Part shown: positions 18,106-25,288 of the stretch, piece after piece
How positions within the stretch are numbered: position 1 is the stretch's first letter
Layout of the letters: each line of letters starts with the position of its first letter
DNA from: Planctomycetota bacterium
GTDB lineage: Bacteria > Planctomycetota > SZUA-567 > H5-PLA8
Assembly: GCA_023150555.1 (NCBI GenBank)
Contig: JAKLKQ010000054.1
Coordinates: forward strand, 1 to 47,886
Reading direction: 5' to 3'
Length of the DNA stretch: 47,886 nt
Program-made: the position numbers and the translations under genes
The notes under the pieces: model-generated
What the model was told of the DNA's origin: nothing
Database searches by the model: none
Seen by the model: only the letters and a program-made list of their open reading frames with translations

Positions 18106-19254
18106 TCAGAAATTCTCTTGGCCTTCGGAGATAAGTATTAATATCTCCCGAAAATCATCGGCGGCTTCGCGGCCCTTGATTCGAACCTCGGCGCGAAGGT
18201 GGAAGTTCCCCGCGCGCAGCGGCACCCAGCGCCGCTGTGCGCTGCCCCAGACCTTTCCGTCGTCGCCGGCGATCCACTCGACGGGGTCGTCCTGCTGCAT
18301 GCCGCGGTAGCCGAACCGGACTTCCACATCCTCGGCGTTCTTGCTCTCGACGGTCGCGTCGAGCGCCACGGCGGAGTTCACGGCGCAGTGTTCCGAGCCC
18401 GAGTGCGTGAAGTCCTCCACCACCGCGTCGGCGACGATCAGTTCCTTCGAGAGGACGGCGGGCCATTCGAGTTCGCTCTCGGCCTGGTCCGCAGCGGCGC
18501 GGCGGGCCTGGAGCTTGAAGCGGTACCGGCCGGGCTTGGCGCAGGTGTAGCTGAACCAATCGGAGTCGACCCATTCCTGGCCTTCCTGGAGGATCGGCGC
18601 GCCGTTGACCAGCAGGCGGTAGCGGTATTCGATCAGGCGCAGCGGCGTAACGGTGTCGGCCTGGAAGCCTAGTTCGGTGCCGGTGACGACGTGGTCGGCG
18701 TCTTCGTTGAATTCCGGCGCGAACGAAACCAGCTTCAGGCCGGGGACCTCGAGGCTCTTCTCGAGCGGCGCGGCGGCCTCGCCGCTCGTGCTGTCGCGCG
18801 CTTCGACCGTAAAGCGGTAGGTGCCGGGCGCGTCGAGCGGGAAGGGGCGCAGGCTGGCGGACGACCACTCTTTCCCGCCGTCGAGCACCACTTTGCCGTT
18901 GCAGCTCCAGCGGTACTCGTTGACGTTGCGGCCGTCGGCGTCGAGTTCCAACTCGTCGCCCACGACGAAGGGCATGTTCTCACCCAGCGCGTCGATCTGG
19001 CCGCCAGCCAGCAGGTCCTTGGCGAAGCCGCGCAGGCGCGGCCTGCCGTCGTCGGATTCGGCGCCGCCGGTCAGGATCGCCGGCTGCCGAAAGGTCTCGC
19101 TGCCCAGGCCGGACGTGCCGCCGGGCCCGGCGGCGTCGGGCTTGCGCAGGCCGAGCCACACGCCCGCGCCGACGATGGCGGCGGCGGCCAGCAGCAGTAC
19201 GCCGTCGCGTGCGGCCAGTCCCCGAGTGTGCTTGAGGCGGATCACGCTTCGCAC
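18106..19254 (-). CDS. Membrane-anchored protein with tandem Ig/PKD-like repeats
   Basis: 382 residues with a GTG start and AAGGGA just upstream. A single N-terminal transmembrane segment (DGVLLLAAAAIVGAGVWLGL) anchors a periplasmic part. Three repeats of about 95-100 residues follow. The first two share the pattern 'V-x-G-x-E-L ... EYRW/EYRY ... NG ... L-x-G-x-EW ... G-x-YRF-x-x-x-AR', and the third is a divergent copy beginning HCAVNSAVALDATV. This is consistent with Ig or PKD folds that bind ligands or act as spacers. No enzyme motif is seen. The neighbouring genes are transcribed in the same direction, but gaps suggest separate units. Confidence 0.75.
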   Translation of the reverse strand: MRSVIRLKHTRGLAARDGVLLLAAAAIVGAGVWLGLRKPDAAGPGGTSGLGSETFRQPAILTGGAESDDGRPRLRGFAKDLLAGGQIDALGENMPFVVGDELELDADGRNVNEYRWSCNGKVVLDGGKEWSSASLRPFPLDAPGTYRFTVEARDSTSGEAAAPLEKSLEVPGLKLVSFAPEFNEDADHVVTGTELGFQADTVTPLRLIEYRYRLLVNGAPILQEGQEWVDSDWFSYTCAKPGRYRFKLQARRAAADQAESELEWPAVLSKELIVADAVVEDFTHSGSEHCAVNSAVALDATVESKNAEDVEVRFGYRGMQQDDPVEWIAGDDGKVWGSAQRRWVPLRAGNFHLRAEVRIKGREAADDFREILILISEGQENF

Positions 19255-19294
19255 CCCGTCCCTTGTCCATTCGACGCGCCGTATCCTACGGCCA

Positions 19295-20296
19295 TCACGG
19301 CGTTTCGGTCACTAGCCTCTTTAGCAGTACCAGCGCGGAGGCGTGTTCGGCCTTCGCGGCGGTCAGGGCGTGCGCCGCCTCGATGCGCCGCTGCGGGTCG
19401 TCCAGTGCCTCGGGCTGCGCCGAGGGAAACAGCTTCGCAACGCCCTGCAAGACCGCCGCCTCGCGCTCCAGGTGCGCGGCCGCCTCGTCCAGAGCCCCGG
19501 CGTGCTCAGGCAGCAGCACCTTCGCCGTGCCGCGCAGAAAGGCCGCGCCCAGCGCCCGCGCTTCCAGATGATACCCGGCCGTCACGGCCGCGCCCCAGTG
19601 CGGCGCCACGTTGCGCGCCGCCAGGGCCTGGATCCAGGCGTCGAAGGCGTCGCCGGCCAGCGCCAGGTCGCCGGGGACCTCGACGGGCTGCCCCTTCGCG
19701 TCGCATTCGGTGCCGCCGCCGTGCGCGGCGGTCTCGCGCAGGACTTCCATCAGCGCCGCGCGCGGATCGTGCTTCTCGAGCCGGCTGGTCACGATCAGGA
19801 CGAAGATGCGCGGCGGGTGGTGGCTGCCCAAGTCCTGCGCGTTGACGGGCCCGTCGTGCTGCCCGTCGAGGAACGTGCTGACGCGGTAGTCCTCGGTCGT
19901 GTCGTCGAAGCCGTTGATGATGCCGAAGGCCGGGCCGTGCAGCCCGTAGGCGATAGCCGGCAGGCCGTCCTCGAGGTGCCGCTCGATGTTGCCCATCCAG
20001 CCGCGCTGCAGCTGCGGGAGGTCGTCCTCCGTATAGTAGAAGTCGCGCAGGCCGCTGAAGCAGTCGAAGCCCAGGCGCCGCACGATGCGCGGGTAGGTCT
20101 CGTCCCATTGGCGCAGGAATAGGCCGGCCGGGTTGAGCGTGCGGTGGACCTGCGTGCGGAAGGCCAGGCCCGAGAAGCCCCACAGGTCCTCGGGCGAACG
20201 CGCCGCGTGGTGCGCCGCCAATACGCCCTTCAGCGCCCCCAGGAAGCTGTCCATGCTGGGGCAGAAGACCGCCTTGTCCACGCCGACGAATGCCAC
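19295..20296 (-). CDS. BtrH/C39-like protein
   Basis: 333 residues with a GTG start and GAGGA close upstream. The N-terminus resembles the BtrH N-terminal (butirosin biosynthesis acyltransferase H) and C39-like cysteine-peptidase fold: CPSMDSFLGALKGVLAAH with Cys12 as candidate nucleophile, then LWGFSGLAFRTQVH and ERHLEDGLPAIAYGLHGPAFGIINGFDD. The last is the usual strand pair around a catalytic His. The C-terminal half is alanine-rich and helical. It is probably a thiol acyltransferase or peptidase-like enzyme acting on a small amine or peptide. The family assignment is tentative. Confidence 0.65.
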   Translation of the reverse strand: MAFVGVDKAVFCPSMDSFLGALKGVLAAHHAARSPEDLWGFSGLAFRTQVHRTLNPAGLFLRQWDETYPRIVRRLGFDCFSGLRDFYYTEDDLPQLQRGWMGNIERHLEDGLPAIAYGLHGPAFGIINGFDDTTEDYRVSTFLDGQHDGPVNAQDLGSHHPPRIFVLIVTSRLEKHDPRAALMEVLRETAAHGGGTECDAKGQPVEVPGDLALAGDAFDAWIQALAARNVAPHWGAAVTAGYHLEARALGAAFLRGTAKVLLPEHAGALDEAAAHLEREAAVLQGVAKLFPSAQPEALDDPQRRIEAAHALTAAKAEHASALVLLKRLVTETP

Positions 20297-20413
20297 ACCC
20301 GTTCCTCGTGCCGCGCCTTCGCTTCAGGCCGCGCGCATTATAAACGCAGAAGGGAGTGCGCTGCAGGGCGTTTCGCACTCGACACCCGCGCACAGGTCGC
20401 CGAAAATGCGTCC

Positions 20414-20599
20414 ATGCGCTATGCGTTTGGAAAACTGCTTGAACTGGCCGGTATGGCCCTGGTCGGCATGGCCCTGTTCGCCGGGCTGGGCATGACGCCC
20501 AGCGGCGAGCCCAGCATGGCCAAGGAGTTCCTCTTCCTGGGCATCGGCGGGACGGTCTTCACGATCGGCTGGCTGATGGAACGCGGACAGAAGGCCTGA
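20414..20599 (+). CDS. Small membrane protein, 61 residues
   Basis: Two predicted transmembrane helices (LLELAGMALVGMALFAGLG and LFLGIGGTVFTIGWLM) are joined by a short loop (TPSGEPSMAKE). The pattern matches small conserved two-helix proteins seen in several phyla, whose function is unknown. The chosen ATG has no strong ribosome binding site. It converges with the 40-residue gene on the minus strand across a terminator-like hairpin. Confidence 0.62.
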   Translation: MRYAFGKLLELAGMALVGMALFAGLGMTPSGEPSMAKEFLFLGIGGTVFTIGWLMERGQKA

Positions 20600-20628
20600 C
20601 TCGATTCCCCTGCACCTGCAAACGACGA

Positions 20629-20660
20629 GCGGCCTGGATTCCACACGAATCCCGGGCCGC
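20629..20660. terminator. Terminator-like hairpin between convergent small genes
   Basis: An imperfect stem of 13 pairs: GCGGCCTGGATTC pairs with GAATCCCGGGCCGC (one G-U pair, one bulged C) around a CACAC loop. It sits between the stops at 20599 and 20688. There is no good U-run on either side, so it may act only as a transcript 3' end stabiliser or weak bidirectional terminator. Confidence 0.42.
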
Positions 20661-20687
20661 GCGCCTGCCAAGGCTTGCCCTGCGAAC

Positions 20688-20810
20688 TTAAGCGGAGAAG
20701 AGCGCGAGCAGGCCTGCCACCGAGGAGATCGTCAGGAACAGCCCCGAGATCAGCAGCGGCGCGAACTGGTTGGTTCGGTTGGCCACCCAGGGATAGGACG
20801 TGTCGCTCAT
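20688..20810 (-). CDS. Small single-pass membrane protein, 40 residues
   Basis: A 40-codon gene with a strong ribosome binding site (GGAGGG, 7 bases before ATG). The protein has a hydrophilic start (MSDTSYPWVANRTNQ) and one C-terminal transmembrane helix (APLLISGLFLTISSVAGLLALF). The combination of a perfect site, a start in the right place and a clean helix argues for a real gene despite its size. It is divergent from surE and convergent with the 61-residue membrane protein. Function unknown; small single-helix proteins often act as subunits or regulators of larger membrane complexes. Confidence 0.65.
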   Translation of the reverse strand: MSDTSYPWVANRTNQFAPLLISGLFLTISSVAGLLALFSA

Positions 20811-21057
20811 CGCGTGCCCTCCGCAATCGGACCACCGTCCGGAACTCCGGACGGTCATGAAGCTGCGCGATACCTTTGCGCATGAGGCGTGCCAGTCGAA
20901 TCGTGTCGAATGCGAAATTGTAAGTATTTGAACTTGAATGGGTTGTGGAATTAGCACGGGGCCGCTCGAGTGTCCGGATCCGCGTACGCTGTCCAAGCCG
21001 TCCGGGCTGCCGTACACTAAGGCCGAAACTGCGGGACGTGCCGGGACCGGAGCCGCC

Positions 21058-21849
21058 ATGAGCGCCACCAAACGCATCCTCATCACCAACGACGACGGGC
21101 TCTCCTCGCCCGGTCTGACCTCGCTTGTGCGCGAGCTGCTGACTGCCGGCCACGACCTGCGCGTGGCGGCGCCGGCGCAGGAACAGTCCGGCGTGGGCCA
21201 CGCGATCACCCTGCACGAGCCCCTGTACGTGGAGGAGGTCAAGCTGCCCGCGCCGCTGGAAGGCGTTCCCACGTACAGGGTTGAGGGGACGCCGGCCGAC
21301 TGCGTGAAGATCGCGATCACGAACCTCTTTCCGGATTTCCAGCCTGACCTGGTGCTGAGCGGCATCAACCGCGGGCCCAACGTGGGTATGAACGTGCTGT
21401 ACTCGGGGACGGTGGCCGGGGCGCTGGAGGCGTGCATCTGCGAGTTGCCTGCGCTGGCGCTCTCGCTGGACGTGCCGCCGGACGGCATCTGGCACTTTGC
21501 GCTGGCCGCCGAGATCGCGCGGCCGGTGATCGAAGCGGCGCTGGCGCACGGGCTGCCGAAGTGGTCGATCCTCAACGTCAATATCCCCAACCGCCCGCAG
21601 GCGCAGATCAAGGGCGTGCGTCTGACGAAGCACGGCTCGAGCGGCTTCAAGGAGTATTACATCGAAGAGAACCGTTCGGGCGCGCGGCGGCGCTTCCGGT
21701 TGGAAGGCGAGATGATCTTTCGCGACGACGACGAGTCGATCGATGCGGTGGCGCTGCGGCAGGGCTGGGTCAGCGTAACGCCCCTTGGTTTGTGCCTGGA
21801 AAATCCGCAGGCGCGCGCGCACGTCGCGGGATGGAAGCTTTTTTCCTGA
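21058..21849 (+). CDS. surE: 5'/3'-nucleotidase SurE
   Basis: 263 residues. It hydrolyses nucleoside monophosphates, with a divalent metal bound by the N-terminal pair in LITNDDG (Asp11, Asp12), a Ser in EQSGVGHAIT and Asn in SGINRGPNVG. Other family signatures are VAAPAQEQSG, VEGTPADCVK, LYSGTVAGALEA and SILNVNIPN. The full length and GGAG before the ATG support the start. SurE is linked to stationary-phase survival and often to pcm and nlpD, neither of which is nearby. It is the last protein gene before the RNA-rich gap. Confidence 0.97.
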   Translation: MSATKRILITNDDGLSSPGLTSLVRELLTAGHDLRVAAPAQEQSGVGHAITLHEPLYVEEVKLPAPLEGVPTYRVEGTPADCVKIAITNLFPDFQPDLVLSGINRGPNVGMNVLYSGTVAGALEACICELPALALSLDVPPDGIWHFALAAEIARPVIEAALAHGLPKWSILNVNIPNRPQAQIKGVRLTKHGSSGFKEYYIEENRSGARRRFRLEGEMIFRDDDESIDAVALRQGWVSVTPLGLCLENPQARAHVAGWKLFS

Positions 21850-22189
21850 GCGAAATCGCGCATGAATGCACGACGTTCGGCACGCGTGCGCAGGGGAATG
21901 CGTAAGCACAGCACCGGAATTTTTGCAAGATGGTACGTCAAAAAAATGATATGTGCATCGTCATAAAACCTACGCATTGTTACCGAATTGAAAATTCTTC
22001 TGTAAAAAAGTTTGCTTGCACTTGTGCATAGCCGATCATTAGTAACAGAGGCCGGTGGAGCCGTCCGCCGGCAAGTCGAGATCGCACCTGTTCAGGCCGC
22101 AAACCGGAGGTCGAGAGTCCAGAAAGACTTCGCACCGGTTACCGACCCGCTCCGGGGGAGGTAAGGCCTGAGGCAGGGGGGCCCGATTG

Positions 22190-22205
22190 GAAAGGAGGTG
22201 GTCCA
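22190..22205 (+). promoter_or_regulatory. Extended Shine-Dalgarno matching the 16S rRNA tail
   Basis: GAAAGGAGGTGGTCCA is complementary to the usual bacterial 16S 3' end over 16 positions, with a single G-U wobble. A normal site pairs over 4-6. GGAGG ends 7 bases before a GTG that opens a 15-codon frame. It could drive very strong initiation or sequester ribosomal 3' ends. Confidence 0.6.
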
Positions 22206-22253
22206 GTGACGAGCAGTAGACCCTACGGTGACCGGAGGTGGCTGTCCGCGTAA
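22206..22253 (+). CDS. Possible 15-residue peptide inside the structured RNA
   Basis: GTG start, 15 sense codons and TAA, giving MTSSRPYGDRRWLSA. The ribosome binding site is exceptionally long and ideally spaced. The stop codon lies in the loop of a GTCCG/CGGAC hairpin. There is no downstream gene for a classical leader-peptide attenuator before the terminator at 22446, so the peptide or the act of translation may itself matter. It is too short for composition statistics, and the call rests on the initiation signals alone. Confidence 0.35.
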   Translation: MTSSRPYGDRRWLSA

Positions 22254-22445
22254 CGGACGGTGTTCCTCAGCACCACACTGGCCGCATCCTAATTCCGCGG
22301 CGTTGCGAGAGTCCATAAGACGCGATGACCAACCCGAGAGCCGCGAAAAGCGCCCGGGGCGGATAAAAGGAGCAGAGCAAGAAGCCCAGTCACTGTCCAA
22401 CCGGTCGACGGGCCAATTGCGCGGCAGCCATTAGGACTCACCGGA

Positions 22446-22485
22446 CCCGGCCGTCGGAGCGATTCCGCCGGCCGGGTTTCATTTT
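22446..22485 (+). terminator. Intrinsic terminator of the structured RNA
   Basis: A 13-base stem with one mismatch: CCCGGCCGTCGGA (22446-22458) pairs with TCCGCCGGCCGGG (22464-22476) around loop GCGAT, followed by TTTCATTTT. The U-rich side is on the plus strand only. This fixes the orientation and 3' end of the RNA upstream. Confidence 0.88.
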
Positions 22486-22510
22486 CGGCCCACAAGAATC
22501 GAAAATCCGA

Positions 22511-22562
22511 AGTCGCGTGATTTCGCGAGGGACGAAAAACGTCAGTCGCGAAATTTCGCGAG
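22511..22562. promoter_or_regulatory. Pair of operator-like palindromic repeats
   Basis: AGTCGCGTGATTTCGCGAG (22511-22529) and AGTCGCGAAATTTCGCGAG (22544-22562) differ at two bases and are 33 bases apart, about three helical turns. The second contains a perfect 14-base palindrome, CGCGAAATTTCGCG (22547-22560). This spacing fits binding of two protein dimers on one DNA face. The regulated transcript is unclear: no protein gene starts nearby. Confidence 0.35.
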
Positions 22563-22719
22563 CCGCATGGTGCTGCGCGACGTGCTGGAGTGCACATGGC
22601 GATTTGTATCGATCTTTCCTCGATTCCAACCAGGTGCAGGATTTTTTTCGTAACGGAATCATTGGACTTATGACGTTTCTGCACGGCGTGCTGCGCGCGG
22701 TGCAAATAGGGTTTACGTG

Positions 22720-22982
22720 AACGGCAAATGCCAGGGGTGAGCGGCGAGGGGTGAGGAGGGGGAAAGAAAACGGAAAACTGAAAACCGCAAATCCCCAAAA
22801 ACTGGAAAACTGCGAAAGGAATTCCGGCCGCGAAGCCGGCGAGGCGCGCCTGAATCGCGCGGCGCATCGCCGGGCATGGCAGTTGCCTTCGGGATTCCGA
22901 GCTACACACGCAAAGCGTACAACTCGAAACTCGCAACTCGAGACGTTGGCTTTTACGGCACCGGCACGGCCTTGGCGTATTC
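22720..22982. repeat. Intergenic low-complexity direct-repeat tracts
   Basis: Purine-rich iterated words: GGGGTGAGCGGCGAGGGGTGA near 22734, GAAAACGGAAAACTGAAAACCG near 22768, and CTCGAAACTCGCAACTCGAGACG near 22922. Similar words recur at 25238-25264, 27248-27280 and 30305-30398, always 3' of minus-strand genes. They do not encode protein and look like dispersed degenerate repeat families. Confidence 0.5.
22953..22972. repeat. 20-base direct repeat, copy A
   Basis: TTACGGCACCGGCACGGCCT is repeated exactly at 25269-25288. This copy lies 11 bases beyond the histidine kinase stop. The second copy overlaps the end of the gene at 25269. Confidence 0.7.
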
Positions 22983-24701
22983 TCAAGGGGCTTCCAGAAA
23001 ATCGGCAATGCGTTCCAGGAGTACCTTCGGCAGGATCGGTTTTTCGATGAAATGCAGGCCGGGGTCCAACACGCCATGATGGACAATCGCATTGTCCGTG
23101 TAGCCGGACATGAACACGACCTTCATGGCAGGCCACTTGGCAACGAGCTTCTCCGAAAGTTCGCGTCCGCCCATGCCCGGCATGACTACGTCGGTAAGCA
23201 GAAGCCGGATCTCGCCCGCGTGCTGGTCGCAGGCCGCTAGGGCCTCTTGTGGATTTCCGGTCGCGATCACGGTGTACCCGCCCGACTCCAGGACATCCTG
23301 GATCAAGGCCCGTACGTTCTCGTCGTCCTCCACGACCAGAATCTTGCCCTTGCCCAGCGGGACCGGAGGCCGGCCGGCGCTTCGATCCCTGGGCGATGCC
23401 GCTTCTTCCGCGCACGGCAGATAGATCTTGAACGTGGTACCCCGCCCGGGTTCGCTGTACACCCAGATATTCCCGCCGCTTTGCTTGACGATCCCGTAAA
23501 CGGTCGACAGTCCCAGCCCGGTTCCTTTTCCAACGCCTTTGGTCGTGAAGAACGGCTCGAAGATTCTATTAAGGGTCTGCGCGTCCATGCCGGTGCCCGT
23601 ATCCGTCACGGCGATCATCACGTGAGGGCCCTTGCGCGCGTCGGCGTGCGTTCGCGCGTATTCCTCATCCAACTCGATGTTGTCGGTTTCGATGGTCAGT
23701 TTGCCGCCCTGCGGCATGGCGTCCCGCGCATTCACGGCCAGGTTCATGAGGATCTGGTCGATTTGCCCCGGATCGAACCGGACGGGATCGAGGTTCGGCT
23801 CCAGCTTCGTTACGATGTCGATGTCTTCGCCAATGAGCCTTCTGAGCATTGAGTCGGCTTGCGCGACGACCTCGTTCAGATTCAATACCTTGGGTTGAAG
23901 GACCTGTTTGCGGCTGAAGGCCAGCAATTGGCGCGTCAAGGAGGTCGCACGCTCGCCGGCCTTGCCGATCTCCTCAATTTGCCTCCTCAAGTTCTCGTCG
24001 CCACGCGCATTGTCCAGGGCCAGCCGGCTGTACCCACAGATCACGGTGAGGAGGTTGTTGAAATCGTGGGCAATTCCGCCCGCGAGTTGCCCGATCGCCT
24101 CCATCTTCTGCGCATGCCACAACTCGGTCTCAAGCTGTTCCCTGGTGGCGATCTCCTGCTGGGCGCGCTGGTACAGTCCCGCCGCCTCTTCCGCCTTGCG
24201 GGTCAGGTCCTGGTAGAGTTCGACGTTCGCCAAGGCAAGGGCCGTGCTGTCGGCCAACGACTGGAGCAGGTACAACTCACGTTCGGTGGCCTTATGATTC
24301 GAGGCCCAGTATGCGCCGATGGCCGCCAGGGGGTCCTCGCGGCGAACGGGCACCATGGCCAAACTCTTCACGAAAGTCGGTCGGTAGGCGTCTGCGGGAA
24401 TTCGGGGGTCGGCGTAGATATCCTCGATCACTACTTCCTGGCGATGGAGCATGGTCCATCCGGAAATGCAGGCGCTCATGGGGAAACGCATGCCCTTCCA
24501 CAAGGGCGCGATAGCATTTTCCTCCGCATAATAGCACTGGTCTCCGTCCCGAAGAACAAAGGTCACGCCGTCGGCGGAGGTCAAATCGCGCGCGGCGCGG
24601 CGGATGACCTGCATAACGTCTTCAAGGGACCTGGCTCGGGAAAGATCCGTTACGGCTTCAAGGACTCGCCTTAGTTCGTTGGACGGAGCTTCCTGGTCCA
24701 T
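22983..24701 (-). CDS. Hybrid sensor histidine kinase with GAF and C-terminal receiver domains
   Basis: 572 residues, with no transmembrane segment, so a soluble sensor. Order: GAF domain (about 8-165), coiled linker (165-195), HisKA dimerisation domain with phospho-acceptor His212 in GGIAHDFNNLL, and ATPase domain with N-box Asn324 (NLAVNARDAM), DTGTGM (367-372) and GTGLGL (393-398). The C-terminal receiver (about 452-572) has acidic pocket EDD (458-460), phospho-acceptor Asp504 in LLLTDVVMPG and Lys554. The GAF ligand is unknown. It starts 24 bases after the stop of a free-standing receiver protein and is very likely co-transcribed with it. No DNA-binding output domain occurs in either protein. 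Confidence 0.95.
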   Translation of the reverse strand: MDQEAPSNELRRVLEAVTDLSRARSLEDVMQVIRRAARDLTSADGVTFVLRDGDQCYYAEENAIAPLWKGMRFPMSACISGWTMLHRQEVVIEDIYADPRIPADAYRPTFVKSLAMVPVRREDPLAAIGAYWASNHKATERELYLLQSLADSTALALANVELYQDLTRKAEEAAGLYQRAQQEIATREQLETELWHAQKMEAIGQLAGGIAHDFNNLLTVICGYSRLALDNARGDENLRRQIEEIGKAGERATSLTRQLLAFSRKQVLQPKVLNLNEVVAQADSMLRRLIGEDIDIVTKLEPNLDPVRFDPGQIDQILMNLAVNARDAMPQGGKLTIETDNIELDEEYARTHADARKGPHVMIAVTDTGTGMDAQTLNRIFEPFFTTKGVGKGTGLGLSTVYGIVKQSGGNIWVYSEPGRGTTFKIYLPCAEEAASPRDRSAGRPPVPLGKGKILVVEDDENVRALIQDVLESGGYTVIATGNPQEALAACDQHAGEIRLLLTDVVMPGMGGRELSEKLVAKWPAMKVVFMSGYTDNAIVHHGVLDPGLHFIEKPILPKVLLERIADFLEAP

Positions 24702-24725
24702 TGGGCCTCGGCTTCAGGTGGGCTG

Positions 24726-25103
24726 CTAACGAATCGCCCTGGCCGCCAGGCTAAGCAGAACGCCGGGATCGAATGGCTTGGAGAGCACGGCCTTGACCTG
24801 GGCGTAATTGCCGAAACGTTCCAACGTCAGGTTTTCGCCGTGACCGCTTACGATGATGACCGGTACGTCTGCGCCGGAACCTTGCGCTGCGGCCTTCGAC
24901 AGGAACTGCTCGGCCACCTTCTCGCTGATGACGTAGTCCAGGAGGATCAGGTCAAACTTGCCGGTTTGAAGCGCCGCCAATCCGTCCTTGACGGTGGCCG
25001 CTATCTTTACAGCCGCGCCGCTGCTTGCCAGCGTATCGGCCATCATTTCGGCTACGGATGGGTCATCGTCAATGGCCAGAATGCTCTTGCCAGCGAGTGT
25101 CAT
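24726..25103 (-). CDS. Single-domain response regulator
   Basis: 125 residues consisting only of a receiver domain: acidic pocket IDDD (11-14), phospho-acceptor Asp56 in LILLDYVIS, the Ser in IIVSGHGE, and Lys in VLSKPFDP. The family's usual MP after the Asp is replaced by IS. AAGGA lies 7-8 bases before the ATG. It has no output domain and so acts by protein interaction, like CheY or Spo0F. Its position just upstream of the hybrid kinase suggests a phosphorelay partner or a competing phosphate sink. Confidence 0.92.
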   Translation of the reverse strand: MTLAGKSILAIDDDPSVAEMMADTLASSGAAVKIAATVKDGLAALQTGKFDLILLDYVISEKVAEQFLSKAAAQGSGADVPVIIVSGHGENLTLERFGNYAQVKAVLSKPFDPGVLLSLAARAIR

Positions 25104-25268
25104 TGTGCGGTCCTTGACCTTCGTTACTGCATATAACACGCAGGGAGGATTAATCAATACAAGTTTGTCGTTTTAGTGCTTTCGCATCCATAGGCGATGG
25201 CCCCGGCGCCCTTGCCCGGAAGAATCGAGAGATAGATGAAACCCGGAACCCGGACCCGGAACGATCCG

Positions 25269-25288
25269 TTACGGCACCGGCACGGCCT
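25269..25288. repeat. 20-base direct repeat, copy B
   Basis: An exact copy of the word at 22953-22972. Here it encodes, on the minus strand, the last residues (AVPVP) and stop codon of the gene ending at 25269. The preceding 25238-25264 is a CCCGGAACCCGGA-type iterated tract. Confidence 0.7.

Larger units (their letters stand above)
22041..22485 (+). ncRNA. Candidate structured RNA of about 445 nt, unassigned
   Basis: Between surE and the histidine kinase no conventional protein gene is seen, yet the plus strand is dense in local stems. These include GCCGGTGG/CCGCCGGC (22051-22072), an AACCGG...CCGGTT stem enclosing AGTC/GACT (about 22095-22140), GTAG/CTAC (22216-22226) and CTGTCCG-CGTAA-CGGACGG (22242-22260). 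A strong intrinsic terminator ends the region. An A+T-rich stretch (21915-22030) precedes it, as expected of a promoter region, although no hexamer pair is convincing. I looked for RNase P, tmRNA, SRP and group I or II intron hallmarks and found none. The 5' end is approximate. It could be a novel ncRNA or a dual-function RNA, given the small ORF inside it. Confidence 0.55.

Noticed and set aside
22190..22206. Possible 16S rRNA gene end on the opposite strand
   Set aside because: Only the tail complement matches; the flanks have no similarity to the 16S helix 45 region that would precede a real tail.
22092..22434. Open frames on both strands within the structured RNA (about 68 and 102 residues)
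   Set aside because: Ser/Arg/Pro-rich with no domain; the terminator and stems fit an RNA better. The only initiation signal of quality belongs to the 15-codon frame.
22041..22485. RNase P RNA, tmRNA or group I/II intron
   Set aside because: The conserved GAGGAAAGTCC / ACAGAA blocks of RNase P, the tmRNA ends and the intron domain V or P7 motifs are missing.
22720..22982. CRISPR array
   Set aside because: The iterated words are short, degenerate and unevenly spaced, with no regular repeat-spacer pattern, and no cas gene is present.
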